Source: Cheiracanthium punctorium (lineage: Eukaryota > Arthropoda > Arachnida > Araneae > Cheiracanthiidae). From it: a DNA stretch of 64,000 nucleotides. A program made the translations under genes and the position numbers. The notes under the pieces were generated by a model, which was not told the origin of the DNA, ran no database searches, and was given only the letters and a program-made list of their open reading frames with translations. This document shows, one piece after another, positions 49,200 to 60,898 of this stretch; within the stretch, counting starts at the first letter, position 1; the number at the start of each line of letters is the position of its first letter. The stretch covers positions 682,501 through 746,500 of the forward strand of contig JAWZYV010000113.1 in NCBI GenBank assembly GCA_038373885.1, written 5' to 3'.

Positions 49200-49820
49200 T
49201 GTGTGTGAATATGTATGTGCCTGGGTGTGCATGTGGGTGAACACGATAGCTGATAGCTCTTAAACGATGCATTTTGCTCAGGCGCGTAGCCAGGAAAAAT
49301 TTTCGGGGGGGGGATATGCGGCTGGAAAATTTTTCGGGGGGGGGGGGGGGATATGAACTTATATGTTTATAAATAGACGGAATTTCATCACTAATCCAAA
49401 AATTTCGGGGGGGGACATATCCCGATATCCCCCCCCCTGGTTACGCCCCTGATTTTGCTGAGCTGGTTTGGTATACATATATCATTGACGACTTTCGTAC
49501 AAGCAGTACTAATTTTGGTGTGTAAAGGACGAGTTTTTCAGGACCACAATAAAGTAATCTTATACATTACGGCCTGTGGATGGAAATTCTTGAAAGAGCG
49601 CTAGCGTCTAAACGGTGTATTCGATTGAGCGGAAATTGTGTATGTATATTATAATTCACGGTGATATAGCATGCGTATTACATGCATTTTCGTGTTTGTA
49701 GATCTGATAGTTTCTTCAGAGGCTAGGGAAAAAAATTATACATTACACTATGGATGAAAACTATATAAAGTGCGCTAGTGCCTAGATAATGCATTCAAAT
49801 AAGCCAGACAGCCAGCCATG
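49200..49820 (+). repeat. ~171-bp tandem satellite, about 2.3 units
   Basis: GATAGCTCTTAAACGATGCA (49247), GCGCTAGCGTCTAAACGGTG (49599) and GCGCTAGTGCCTAGATAATG (49771) are homologous landmarks. The last two are 172 bp apart. The first two are 352 bp apart, or 171 bp after removing the inserted hAT MITE and its duplication (181 bp). A (TGTA/TGTG) tract precedes the first unit. Confidence 0.7.
49279..49451. mobile_element. hAT MITE (CAGGGGCGTAGCC family), copy 1
   Basis: It starts CAGGCGCGTAGCCAGGAAAA and ends CCTGGTTACGCCCCTG. ATTTTGCT is duplicated exactly on both sides (49271-49278 and 49452-49459). Long G-runs and C-runs lie inside. The 8-bp duplication and TIR indicate hAT. It interrupts the 171-bp satellite. 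Confidence 0.92.
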
Positions 49821-50040
49821 CTTGTGCTCGTGCCATGGTCCTAAGGACGCGCCTGTGCCTCTTCTTGTCGCCATCTTCCGTGGAGTTTTCCAGACCAAGG
49901 AGAAAGAAAGCTGCATCACTGTCCAGCACCGGAATAAAACACATACGGCTGCATAAGTATCTTATGAATCTTAAGTTCTTCATGTTCAATTGTTATGTTC
50001 AGTTCTTGTTATATGTGTACTATGTTCGCAATAAAATTTA
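49755..50040 (+). other. Possible Pol II-like unit: TATA box, GC-rich segment, AATAAA
   Basis: CTATATAAAG (49761-49770) is a good TATA box. It is followed by a GC-rich stretch 49800-49950 and by AATAAA (50031-50036). The plus frame 49835-50041 (MVLRTRLCLFLSPSSVEFSR...) is open but unrecognised. It might be an LTR-like or other repeat-derived promoter/terminator unit, or chance overlap with the end of the satellite. Confidence 0.2.
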
Positions 50041-50094
50041 GTTGTATTTGCTAAAACTTATCATCCTTCTGGAGTCGAGAAGAGATCACTATTA

Positions 50095-50335
50095 AAAATA
50101 TAGTTCAACGTTTCACCGAAATTCCGGTGCTAATTTAGCTGCAACCGGTATTTTGAAAATGTGGTGCTAAGATTCACCATATTAGCGGTGTTTCCTGAAG
50201 CACCATTATATAGCAAAATTAATACACACTACTAGAAGAAAATGAAAAAAAAAATGCTACTCGTGACTCGAACCCACAATGACTGGTTCGAACGATCACG
50301 CGTTGACAACTAAGCCACAACTGACAATTTTTTGT
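50095..50335 (-). mobile_element. tRNA-derived SINE-like repeat with foldback
   Basis: On the minus strand GTGGCTTAGTTGTCAACGCG (A-box-like TGGCTTAGTTG) is followed by TGTGGGTTCGAGTCACGAG (B box GGTTCGAGTC) at 50262-50320. The acceptor ends do not pair as in a real tRNA, so I read it as a SINE head or tRNA pseudogene. Next to it, 50107-50205 carries CACCG/CGGTG inverted words and TTTAGCTGCAACC shared with the foldback at 29842. Confidence 0.45.
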
Positions 50336-52443
50336 CAGCGGAAACAAATTATACATAGCATTGTTTTATCTCAATTTGCAATAAAAAAAAATTCTTGTTA
50401 AAAATAGAATATTGAGCTCTGGTATTTTACACGTGATTTTAGAAAAGTAATAGTAACTCAAAAACACTGATGAGTTAGAGCTATAATCAGTTTCTGTTGT
50501 CTTTTAAATGAATGTAGATAGCCATTTCTGTCAAACGTTTTTATTCAGTGTCAAATGAGGTAGCTCCTTTACACAGCCTATATTTTTTACAGTGGCGGCT
50601 CCTCCATTTGAGCACATGAGCACGTGAACCCCCAGATGAGAAACGGCCCTGAAAGGTTTTTGAGTGATTTAGGTAGTCAAGTTTAATAACAAGATTCGAA
50701 AAAAAAAGTTCGAACGATCAAAAACTATGCACCAACATTAAAAGAAAGAAATAGGAATTAATAAAATTGTAGTAACTCATTTTTTCCTCTGCATCAAAAA
50801 TGCAAAATATACCCTATTTTATAAAGGACATGGTACAATTTTAAAATTAGAATCCAATAATACAAGCTTTAATTATTTTACAAGATGTTAAGAAGCCTTC
50901 ACAAACTGAAAATAGATTTATTTCCTGGCCTGGCTGAAGTAGACGAATTTTCCTTAAGGTTGCTTTGAATATTATATTTAGGGTCGCGATCCCTGAAATT
51001 CTAACCACAGCAGAAGAAAAGACATACGTCTGACTCGAAAATTGGTAGTAGTCTTATAAAGAAGTGCAATTCACAAGATTTCAAGTTTTGTCCAGACATA
51101 ATTTTTTAATGCATAACCTTTTTAATTAAAGAAATTAAATAGTTAAAATAAATTTAGAGAAAAAGACAAAACATGAACCAAGGAAATATTTTACAAATAA
51201 GAAAAACAAATGTTCTTAGAGAAAATATTTTAAAATGCGTAGCTGACTAAACTGATTTAGTGCTATAAATAGGAGCATCGACATATTAATTATTTTCTTT
51301 TTTAAGCGATAAGCGAAGTAAATTGCTATGCATAGAATAAAAAGAAAAATACCTTATTTAAATAGAAGTTCAATCATCTGTTGTCAGAATTCAACTTTGC
51401 AAAACATATAATTACGATATTTTCCCAATAATTTATTCTCTATAATAAATGGAATATGAATCTTCAAGAGTAAAGTAATAGTTTATAAATGCATTTTTTA
51501 TAATAAGGAAGTGGTATATTTGTCACAGTTGTTCTATTGTTAACACCTAATTTACGGAAATAAATAGGTGTGGAACACGTAATTCTGGGATTTAATTATA
51601 GCATGTATATTTCAAAGGTCGTTCACCTTCTAAACGTATAATAGGTAGTCACATTACAGTATCTTCAAAAATACAGACACGTTTTACAATAATTACATTA
51701 AATCGTCTTATTTTTTAAAAGAACTGTTCATTGTACTTAGAGTAGAATTATTTTTATTCTGAATTCCCTGCCGAATTCATGTGATTTCAAAATAAATTTT
51801 TATTTACTAAAAAAAAGTATGTTCGCTGTTCTTTTAAATATCATGTGTTGAATAATTAGGTTATAAAATTTCGGTGCACGCTTTTAATAAAGTTAAGTAG
51901 TAACGTAGGTTAGTTGTGGGTTAATTTTATAGTAAGTGTAAATACAGCGTGGAACTCAATGACATTTGCGAGAGAATTATGGAATGAATGTGTCTTTCAG
52001 CATCTTCAGCGTCATTTCTATGCAAAGATGGGAACATTATGTAATAAATAAAGAAAACACATTTGCTAAAAGATGCAAGTAATGCAAAGATATTTTATTT
52101 TTCAGCAATGAAATTTTAAAATGCTGTGATAAGCTCATAGTTAAAATTTAAAATAATGAACACCACATCATCGTTTACATTTTTTAGTATTGAAAAATCT
52201 TATACAACTCGAAAGATTTATTTAGTTATTTTTATCTTATTCCTTGGAGTAACCAATTGCTTTTGGTGGCACTTTTCATGGAACACGTCCCCAATTTGGA
52301 TGTCCAATACCTGACTGTTTTTATAATGTTGTTAGTTATAATTTCTTCTTTTATAGCAATAAAATTCTCAGACAATTCTTAAGTATCCTCTGTTTACGGA
52401 TTTAAATATAAGTGCGTCTTACAGAAACTTTCTGAAAAGAGGA
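50336..52443. other. Unassigned AT-rich region
   Basis: No gene recognised. CAGTGGCGGCTCCTCCATTT at 50590 looks like a hAT left terminus, but I found no matching right end nearby. Confidence 0.4.
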
Positions 52444-53573
52444 CAGGACCAGACTGGCCAGGTCGGTAATTGTGGAGGACTCCCAGATCAAGGGGAGGGG
52501 AATAACCCCTAAAAAATGCGTATACAGTAGAGTCCCGATAAATCCAGGTGGAAGGGACTGGGCTTGCCTCGAACTAGCGAAAAGCCTCACCATGGCACAG
52601 TGGTTATATCACTGGAAATGGTAGACGGTCGAAGTGTGAAGGTCCCTTGTTCGGGTCCCATCGCGCGTCCGTCGACCTAACCGTTCGGAGTTTTCCGTGG
52701 GTTTTCTCCGAAACTTAGCGTTAATACGGGTTAGGACCCCTCAGAAAGCCCCACACGGAGGGCACCTCACCCTTCGACCTAGAGCCCACTCGGAGCTAAT
52801 CGGTCGTATTCCCACAAACAAACAAACAAACGAACTATCGAAAACTCGAATTATCGGAATTATAAAATATTATAAGCAAATAAATGGCAATTTTTGTGAT
52901 TTGAGTGCATATTTAAATAAAAAATGTACTTACATGTTGTTATACTATTATTTATAATTAGACCATGTTAATTATACCAGAAAATAATAGCCAAGTATTA
53001 ACACGTTGACCCGTTTCCGAGCAGCAATATCGCGCCATCGCCTAAGTAGCATCTCAACACTACAAAGAAATGTGTGTGAGGACATCCATTGGAAGAATAC
53101 TCAGATTTCCTTTGGGAGGAGGACTTCTGATGAGATTTCGGGGTGCACCAGGTATTTGAATGTTATGGTGCGAAAAAATTCTTTCACATATTTTGTATGT
53201 GTTGTTTACGCGTCATTTGTGCAAAAAAAGTCTTTAAAATTCATATATTATATTTAAGTAATTGTGCATTTTATGTAAGCTTCTTAAAAAATCGGATAAA
53301 TCTAGCATTTATTTCAATTTTTTTTAATATTCTACAGTTATTATAAATCAATTTTTTTTTACCATAAATGCAAGAGGTACTATAAAAAACTGGTATTTAT
53401 ATAAATAATTCAAAGGGGGTTCAAAAATGTTTGCGGTGGGGGATACAGACTTTTGCGGTACGCCACTGTTTTCAAGTAGTCCATATTTTAATATTCTGTT
53501 ACCGCTAAATTCCCCCAAAAGGGATCCCTTTCAAGTCTAGCCGAGGGCCCCCAAAGGAGCCAGTCCGGGCCTG
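52444..53573. mobile_element. hAT-like element, 1.13 kb, containing a SINE
   Basis: Left end CAGGACCAGACTGGCCAGG and right end GCCAGTCCGGGCCTG are inverted repeats (CAGG-CC-GACTGG type). Flanks AAAGAGGA (52436-52443) and AAAGGAGA (53574-53581) agree at 6 of 8. A SINE occupies 52584-52830. Near 53459-53468 GTACGCCACTG resembles another hAT end and may be a nested element. The 83-codon frame at 53006 is not a recognisable transposase. Confidence 0.6.
52584..52830 (+). mobile_element. tRNA-derived SINE, reference copy, 14-bp TSD, (AAAC)n tail
   Basis: A tRNA-like head has an A box TGGCACAGTGG (about 52595-52605) and a B box GTTCGGGTCCC (52649-52659). The body runs GTCCGTCGACCTAACCGTTC, GAGTTTTCCGTGGGTTTTCT, TTAGGACCCCTCAGAAAGCC and GAGCTAATCGGTCGTATTCC, and ends in an (AAAC)n tail. 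CGAACTAGCGAAAA (52570-52583) and CGAACTATCGAAAA (52831-52844) are the target duplication, with one mismatch. Partial copies lie at 10484, 30147, 32703 and 39268. Amplification was presumably by a LINE that recognises the tail. Confidence 0.92.
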
Positions 53574-53673
53574 AAAGGAGACATTCCAGTTTGTTTCCCC
53601 AAACAATTAAGTACGCATCAGTTTGCAATAAATACTAAAATTACTTCCCTCATATTTTGTTATGCATACAAGG

Positions 53674-53852
53674 CAGGGGCGTAGCCAGAAATTTTTCATG
53701 GGGGGGGCGGGTTACGACTACTACAACCCATATATATGTATGTATACGTGTGTGTGATAATGTAGTGAAGAATATACATTTTGTATGGCAAAATTTCTCA
53801 TGGAAAGGGGGGTTATGACCCCCCTAACCCCCCCCCCTTGGCTACGCCCCTG
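53674..53852 (+). mobile_element. hAT MITE (CAGGGGCGTAGCC family), copy 2
   Basis: It starts CAGGGGCGTAGCCAGAAATT and ends TTGGCTACGCCCCTG. ATACAAGG precedes it and ATACAAAGG follows it, a near-exact duplication. The interior (ACGACTACTACAACCCATAT ... AATGTAGTGAAGAATATACA) is nearly identical, inverted, in copy 3 at 63510. Confidence 0.92.
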
Positions 53853-53861
53853 ATACAAAGG

Positions 53862-56325
53862 ATTTTGGACTTCCAGACTTGGAAATGGAATGATTCCGAA
53901 GATCAGAAATGTACATGAAATTTTAAAATAGACAACAAGCTTAATTAGTAACCCATTAAAATCAAATATCGGAGTTTAAAATTCGTTTACAACTATAAGC
54001 AGTTCGTAGTAATAAGTGTAAGATTGTTCTTTGTTATCAATCATATAATGGAGAAGATTTGCTCGTATTTATTTATGTGATAATTTGCTCGTATTTATTT
54101 ATGTGGACAAGCTTTGCTATCGTAAATGCTAATTCGTTTGACATGAGTAGTAGCTTTGCATTACATTTATTCCAACATGTGCTTATAACGTAGATTCCTA
54201 AATAATTTCGAAACAGTACTGCTAGTGTAATCTACTGCTTCACACATGCCAAAAACAGTATTATTTTCACACCTGCTGACTCCATAGCATTGCAAAGTAG
54301 AAAGAGTCATTATGATAAAATTTCTAAACACCTGTTTGAGTAGAAATAGTGTAGTCTTACGTTGCAAACTATTCTAGATATCATGCATCCACAACGCTGT
54401 TTTTAAAAAGAGAGATGATACAGGATGAATTCCCCACTTCTGTTAGAGGCATTTGGGGAGTACAAGCAGTTTACATTAAATTGTTCACTTTTAAAATATA
54501 TTTTATGTAATTTTAAACAACTTTCGTTAATTTCATAATAATTTTTGTGAACTTAATAAAGAAAAAAATTAAATTACGAGTATTAATAATGAGACACACA
54601 TGAAACAATAAAAAGTGAAAACATAAATATTGAATATTTTAAGAGTATATAGTCGTACAGTTATAAACCACTTTACACAGTTTTTTAAACAGTTAGTTAC
54701 TAGTTGGAACACCCATTCTTCGTACAGGATGAAGCAAACATATTTCTAAGACTGGGAATTGAAAGGCGTTTAATCGATCAGAGCAAAATTTTCAAAACTG
54801 CCAAATTGTTTCACTCCTTAATGTTAATGTTTCCATTAGAATAGCTAACTTTAAAAAAAAATCACTTTGATTTGCAGATCTTCGTAGTAGTTTTTTTCTT
54901 GAGATGCTTAGTTTAGAGCTTCACGCATGAATCAAAATACGAAGATGTGTATCATAATAGTTCTACCAGTAAAATAATTGTTATTTGTATTAACGGAAGC
55001 TACACTTAATGCATCTCACCTTTGTCCACTTAAAATAAACTATTAATTTCAAATTTTTTTTAAATGACAGTTATCGTAGTAACAGGATCTACTGTTGCCA
55101 CTTAAAGTTTTTAAATTCAACAATCTAACGAAAATTGAAGTCGCTTCTTGCTTTCTTAGTTTGGAAAATAAACATACTTAACTATATAATAGAGAGAACT
55201 CATTACCCACTAGCACTTTAAACGTACTCGGATTTTTAATAAAGTTCTAGATATTTTTTCTGTCTCTTTCGCATGAGTGGCAACATTTTTAGCTCCCTAG
55301 TAGGCGAAGTTTATTTTTTGGAGAAATCATAACTGTTTTTGAGCTTTAAACTTGCAGATACTTTTCTACTCAAATATTAATCCATTAATTTTTAATTAAT
55401 TCTTAAATCCATGACTCCAAAATGACGTCAGTCTCACTTACGAGATCCAACTTTCTGAATCGAGTGAAAAGCGAAAAATTCCAGGAAATCAGGGAAATCT
55501 CCAAACCAATCAGTTGAGTCGTTGTTTAGAAGTAAAAGTATTGTATATATATATACATACGTTTTCTTTTTTAAGTATATTAATAATGGATTCTTCTTTA
55601 CATTACAAGTGACATTAAATGCTTGCGACTAACTAAATAATTTAAAACAAACTACTATCTTCAATCACAGTATTTTTAATAATAATAAATAAATAAGGAG
55701 GTGTAAAATGACAGTGCAAGTGAAACAAAAAAGTTACGCAGAGTATTTCTATTCTTTTTGTATTTCATTACTAATTACCCTAAGTTCAAGGTAGGTCAAA
55801 GGATGTAAGCTTTTCGACCTTATTTTCCTTTCAATTTTATTTTTGGTTTCCTCAGCCGTATTTTCATTTTCGTTTACTTAACATTCTTCCGTATAAAAAC
55901 CGGCTGAATTAGTGCCGTTGAAGTGACGTCATTTGTAAAAATGTAACCTGACTCTTCGTGGGATGTGAAAGGTTTTTTAAACATTTTTTTTTTGTTTCTT
56001 TGTTTGTTAGAAGTAGATCACCATTACTAAGATGCATTAAGATACCCAACTATAGTAAAGGCGTTCTTTTATTATTCATCAAGATTTTTAAGCAATTCCA
56101 ATAACTTTTGAGTGAATTCAGCATTGATGCAATTCTAAAAGTTTAATGCTGGGTTTTTTTCACCATAAAGTACATTATTGTGTCACAGAATTGATTTATC
56201 GATAGGTTTTTCTTTCCTGTAAACTGATTAAACTTTATGTGTTTTAGTTCAAGGTAAAACTACTTTAGAATGTTGTAATGTGGAAAATACTAGCATATCA
56301 ATCAACATGGCACGAAACTAAAAAA
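53862..56325. other. Unassigned AT-rich region
   Basis: No gene recognised. A 26-bp tandem duplication (TTTGCTCGTATTTATTTATG) lies at 54058-54107. Confidence 0.5.
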
Positions 56326-56355
56326 ATCTCTCTCTTTCTCCCTCTCTCTCTCTAT
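56326..56355. repeat. (TC)n microsatellite
   Basis: A CTCTCT-rich tract with TTT and CCC interruptions. It gives Arg-Glu repeats in the minus frame at 56318-56701. Confidence 0.9.
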
Positions 56356-56567
56356 GTATACTTAAATATAACTTTATTTTCTTGTAGCGATTGAGCCTTA
56401 TTTCTTTCAGACCTGTTTTTTTTCCTGTGTGAGTTGTGCACGCCGATTCACTTTTCAAACAGTATTCATAAAGGTGAAGTTTGGTTTGAATATATGCCTG
56501 GCGAATATTTAAGGCGATTTTAATATAGATTTCAGTTCCGAAGAAGTGTTTTATGGAACAAAAAAGA

Positions 56568-56950
56568 CAAATGCCGCACACTCGTGAATTATTATGCACT
56601 TTCCAAAATAGTGGAACATGGAAGACAAGTAGGGAGGACATATAAATTATAATGCACTTTCCAACATAACGGAACAAGGAAGCCAAATACGGCACACTCA
56701 TAGATTATGATGTACTTTTTTAAATAATGGCACAAGGAAGAAAAATACGACCGAAATATGGATCATGTTGCACTTTCAAACATAATTAGTTAAACAAGGA
56801 AGACAAAGGAAGACAAGGGGACAAATAGGACCCATGCATGAATTATGATGCATTTCTCAACATAATGACATAAGAAAAACAAATATGAGTGACGTATGAA
56901 TAGTAATAGACTTACAAACAAATTGCAGCAAGAAATAGGGCTGCCGGATT
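56568..56950. repeat. 58-bp minisatellite, array 2
   Basis: Units 1 and 2 are exactly 58 bp (56568-56625, 56626-56683). Later units are diverged and vary in length, about six in all. The consensus includes GATTATGATGCACTTTCCAA, CATAATGGAACAAGGAAGA and CAAATAGGAC. It corresponds to array 1 at 13798, and the flanking ACGTTTTTAAC/AAATCCGAAAGT-type sequence downstream is weakly similar too. Confidence 0.82.
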
Positions 56951-58120
56951 AATTATGAAACGTTTTTAACAAATAACACTTTAGTGCGGATTTAAAACAT
57001 GAAAGTGTTTCAGATTTTTCTTGTAATTCTTTTTTTTTTCTGTGAAACTCTGTAAGCATGAAATTAGTACGCATGTTGTCTTGATTTGCACTGAGTTTTT
57101 CTTTTTTTTTTCTGTTCAAGGGCTGCAAAACTGCAAACTTATAGCTCTGGCTGAGAACAATCTTACTTCATACACATCAACTTTAAAAAAAAAATTATTT
57201 AAACTCACAGTCTTAGTAGTATAAATTTTCTAAATTTACAAATCAACATTAATTCGAAAAATTGATTTTTTAATTGTACGATAAAAGATAATTTTTAACT
57301 TAACATTGATGGAAGGCCTTTACTCTGTGTCTGCAAATTTCTTATATCAAAATACTGTAAGCAATCGTACTCATAGAAAAATATGGGTTTAGACTGACCA
57401 TCTCGTAAAATAAAATGTCCTGTAATGCAAATATAATCGCAGATGTTTCTTGAGGTTTTGTTTCAAAATAAAAACTAACTATATTATATGTCTAAAATGA
57501 TATAGTTGATGAGGTTGAAGAAATAATTTAGGCATATTTAACAATTAATAAAAATAATAAATATTTGGTGGAGAGGTGTTGGGGCTAAGTCGTTGGTTGA
57601 TTTATTTTATGTAAAGGAATTATCAAAATTTGCGTAATGACTTTGAACAAAAGTATATATAAAGAAAAATAATAATGTTATTTTCCATGTTAAATTTCAA
57701 AGTTCTTTTATTGAATTATCATATGTGAAAAAAAAAAAAAGTATACTCATCAAAACGACATTACCGCCATCCGGCGGGTAAATTTTAAAAGCTCATAACG
57801 GTTTTAATATTTTCAGATTTCAAATGCCAAATCTTCTAAAAATCTATTAAATTTTCAAATTGATTATTAACTTTCCATATATGTTTATTTATTAATTAGA
57901 ATTAATTCATACAGCAAGATGGAGGCATTTGCAGGAGTTCCAAACGACGCAGCCCAGAATCTTTTCATTTTTTTTTTCTCTACATAGCCAGAGTATTTAT
58001 TTATTTGCTTTAATTCAAACAGAAAGAAACAACGTAACTTTTTTATGACAAAATCACACGCAGAGGAAACTCGATTAAGGAAGGAAAAATGCGGTTTTGC
58101 GCGAGGGGAGAAAAGTATAC
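56951..58120. other. Unassigned AT-rich region
   Basis: No gene recognised. The minus frame 57885-58331 (148 codons) is the longest in the window but covers a SINE-like fragment and T-rich tracts and has no domain; I treat it as chance. Confidence 0.4.
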
Positions 58121-58121
58121 G

Positions 58122-58206
58122 TAATAAAATAAAATAAAAATGTTGGGGGCCTTCGAATGAACACAGAGCCCGCGACAGAGACTCAAACTCAACGACCTTG
58201 AGGCAC
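58122..58206 (-). mobile_element. Possible SINE fragment with (TTTTA)n tail
   Basis: On the minus strand AGGTCGTTGAGTTTGAGTCTC (B-box-like) and TCGCGGGCTCTGTGTTCATT are followed by a (TTTTA)n tail (58122-58140). No A box is seen. Low support. Confidence 0.3.
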
Positions 58207-58265
58207 GGTGTTTCTTTTTTGATTATTATTTTTTTATGTTCATTTTTTTCTTCTTCCTGCGCAGA

Positions 58266-58443
58266 TGGGATAGCAGACATACATTCGCAGGGCGGGACGC
58301 TTGAACGCCACTTTGCACACGAGATCAACAAAACGTTCGATCAGCTTGAATGTTTCCAAAGGCGATATGATACAGGCTACGGCTTTTCACGCAAAATTTC
58401 TCCTTTTCTTTGGGCTTTATGCGATTTTTTAAGAGCAGTGTAA
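58266..58443 (+). other. Weak candidate exon after a strong splice-acceptor-like site
   Basis: TTTTTTTCTTCTTCCTGCGCAG ends at 58265 and has the look of a pyrimidine tract plus 3' splice site. The following ~120 bp are markedly richer in GC than their flanks. One frame is open to TAA at 58443 (GIADIHSQGGTLERHFAHEI then NKTFDQLECFQRR...). I recognise no family. Read from an upstream ATG at 58198 the frame starts with a hydrophobic stretch, but that stretch is just the T-rich tract. It could be an exon, a non-coding first exon or unidentified repeat. Confidence 0.22.
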
Positions 58444-59240
58444 CGTCGCTCGTGGCGACAAAATACTGCGCCTTAAAAAATAACAAATAAATAAATAAGA
58501 TGGAATCCAAACGTAAATGTCACTGGACGCGCTTTTGATGGCACAAGGGAATTATCTATGAATATGATGTGCGTTTTAGAAATGATTTGCAATAAAAAGA
58601 AGCGAGTTTATTCACGTCGGACCTATCTTTTTATTCCAGTTTTCCTGCAAATACTTTTCTAATGGAAAAAGAAACCACATTTTTTTTTTCCTAACTGGAA
58701 TAGTGGAAGAATTAATTAAAAATTAACGGTATCTTAAATGACTGAATTTTCATTTTAAAAAATCTTCTGTTGTGTTAATAAAATTTTTAATAAATATTTA
58801 AATTTCAAGAAATGCTTAAAAAGATATTTTGCATCTTAAGCTAATGCTGATAATGTTTTTAGGCTTTGAAATCCCCAAATTATTCAAGGAAGATTTTATA
58901 GTAGTAAATGTTAGATTTATTTAATTCAGAAGTTTACTAAGTTTTTCGAAAATGATAAATTATAAAAGAAGAGCATCTACTTAGCGTATGTTTTACTTTT
59001 CCCATTTTTATATTTTTAAATTAATAGCAGAGTTGAAATTTTTCAAGTGGAAAGTTGAAAAAAAAATGATGACCTTTAAAAGATTTTTTGAATTTTCTAA
59101 GCGTACACTAAAACATTTTCAAAGCGCTGATTTTTCGGAATTTTTTCTCAGAAATTATTCCTCTATCTCTTTATTCTTGAAAACATATTAGATAAAAAAG
59201 CTCTTAAATAAAACAACAAAAATTTTAACACATCCTGTTA
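58444..59240. other. Unassigned AT-rich region
   Basis: Nothing recognised. Confidence 0.5.
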
Positions 59241-59327
59241 CCGTTAACCCATTTTTTATATATGTGATGTCATGATTGTTATCCCATTTTTGATATATCT
59301 TATGTCACGACCGTTAACCCAATTTAG
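59241..59327. repeat. 35-bp tandem repeat, 2.4 units
   Basis: Units start at 59241, 59276 and 59311 with C/TGTTAACCCATTTTT... and include TATATATGTGATGTCATGA versus ATATATCTTATGTCACGA. Confidence 0.9.
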
Positions 59328-60858
59328 GTAATAATTTAGTTGAAGTAGACTAAGACATCAGAGTGATGGCTCAGTTAATTGAATTGCAAACATATTAAAA
59401 ATATAAATATATTTCTATGATTCTATTAAATATTTTAGTTGTTATGCAGAAATATATTTTTACAAGGAACTCGGTTAATGACAAACCATTTTTTAAGGAA
59501 AAAGAAAAGGATAAAATATATTATTCCATAACACGTAATTTCGTTAAAATACATTCCCAATGAATATTGTTCTAATTCGAATAGATTGAAAATAACTTCC
59601 TTTTTCTATAGTAAATATTCTTTTCTATTGTGTATACAGTATCTTTTGTTTTGTGAGTTCTTGACAGCTGAGGGGGGGGGGATGCTCATTTGCTGTATAT
59701 TTGGGCATCGTTCTTCTACAGCGAAGTTCCTTATACCAATCGTTTACTGATAACGTAGACTTTAATTTGCTGTATATAAAATGTGCATAAAAGGTCATCT
59801 TCACATTTAAATACGCACAAATTCATTTTTTCCAATGTCAACGCCTAATTATAACTTCATATTTAAAAAATTTAGCTCATTTAAACCTCGGATAACAGCT
59901 TTCAATAATATGAACTAAGAATTATTGAGTTATGAACTTTCAAAATTTCACTCTCTTTATGTTAAAATATTTTTTCGAATTTTAATTCATGTCTCATTTA
60001 ATATTGATATTAGCAGGCTATTTCCTACCCCAACAATCATAAATTAGCACCCGAAACATAGTTTACCATTGTAATAATTTTTTAATAAATTATTAATATG
60101 AAATATGAATTAGGATATTAATATTCAAAAAATATATAGATGAATAGCGACGTAACCAAATTTTAACGGAAATACACGCAGAAAATAAATTTACATGGCT
60201 GTGCAAAATTTCATATTTTTACTCACTGTAGTTGATTGTACATTAATTAAAATGTCTTATACTCACGAGTTAACTTATCGGAATCGTTAAAATATCAATT
60301 CATAAAATGCCAATTCTTCTGAAGTATGTAAAAATCGATAGAAGATTGTTATTTTGCCATAGAGCGCTTACTTTAAAAGGTCGCATGTTCCAGCTTCATG
60401 CTTAATAGTCTTGATTCAAAAGTTTAGATTTTGTTCTTCGTTTTTTGACAACAAGCTTCCAACATTCTCACATTTTCCCGCTCAGATTTTTAACGGCGAC
60501 TGTATCTGTATATTGAATTGATATGTAATAACAATATCACTAACTCGTTCAAGTTTTGTAGAAGAATAATACAGTTTATATTTTGGGTAAACGAGACTTT
60601 ACAAATTAATAGTTTGCATTTTGTACGAGTTTTTGCTGTGTTTTCAGTCAATTGAGAATTTAAAAAATTCTGTTAATTCCAATCAACACAGGATTAGAGC
60701 CTTAAAAACCTGAAACTACTAATGAATTTGAAGAGCATAGCCTTTAAAATCAACTGTAAGTGAAATGGCCTCTTGGTGGTAATTTTACTTGGTGGTAATA
60801 ACCTCTTCGTCCGTAATTTTACATTGATAAGTCAACAATATAAGGTTGTAATATAAGT
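59328..60858. other. Unassigned AT-rich region
   Basis: No gene recognised. A nine-G run lies at about 59672-59680. CTTGGTGGTAAT recurs at 60773-60800. Confidence 0.45.
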
Positions 60859-60898
60859 AATAGGTTAATAATACACTCTTGTGTATTATTAACCTATT
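60859..60898. repeat. Perfect 18-bp-stem hairpin
   Basis: AATAGGTTAATAATACAC (60859-60876), loop TCTT, then the exact inverse (60881-60898). It might be a transposon-derived palindrome or an RNA hairpin. No flanking terminator or processing context is evident. Confidence 0.9.

Noticed and set aside
50262..50330. A functional tRNA gene on the minus strand
   Set aside because: The ends do not form an acceptor stem.
56568..56950. A CRISPR-like array
   Set aside because: Whole units diverge together with no conserved repeat/variable spacer split, and the DNA is eukaryotic.
58198..58265. Signal-peptide-like start (MRHGVSFLIIIFLCSFFSSS)
   Set aside because: The hydrophobic residues come from a T-rich pyrimidine tract, better read as an intron end.
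57885..58331. 148-codon minus frame, longest in the window
   Set aside because: Covers T-rich tracts and a SINE-like fragment, shows no domain, and overlaps a competing plus-strand reading.
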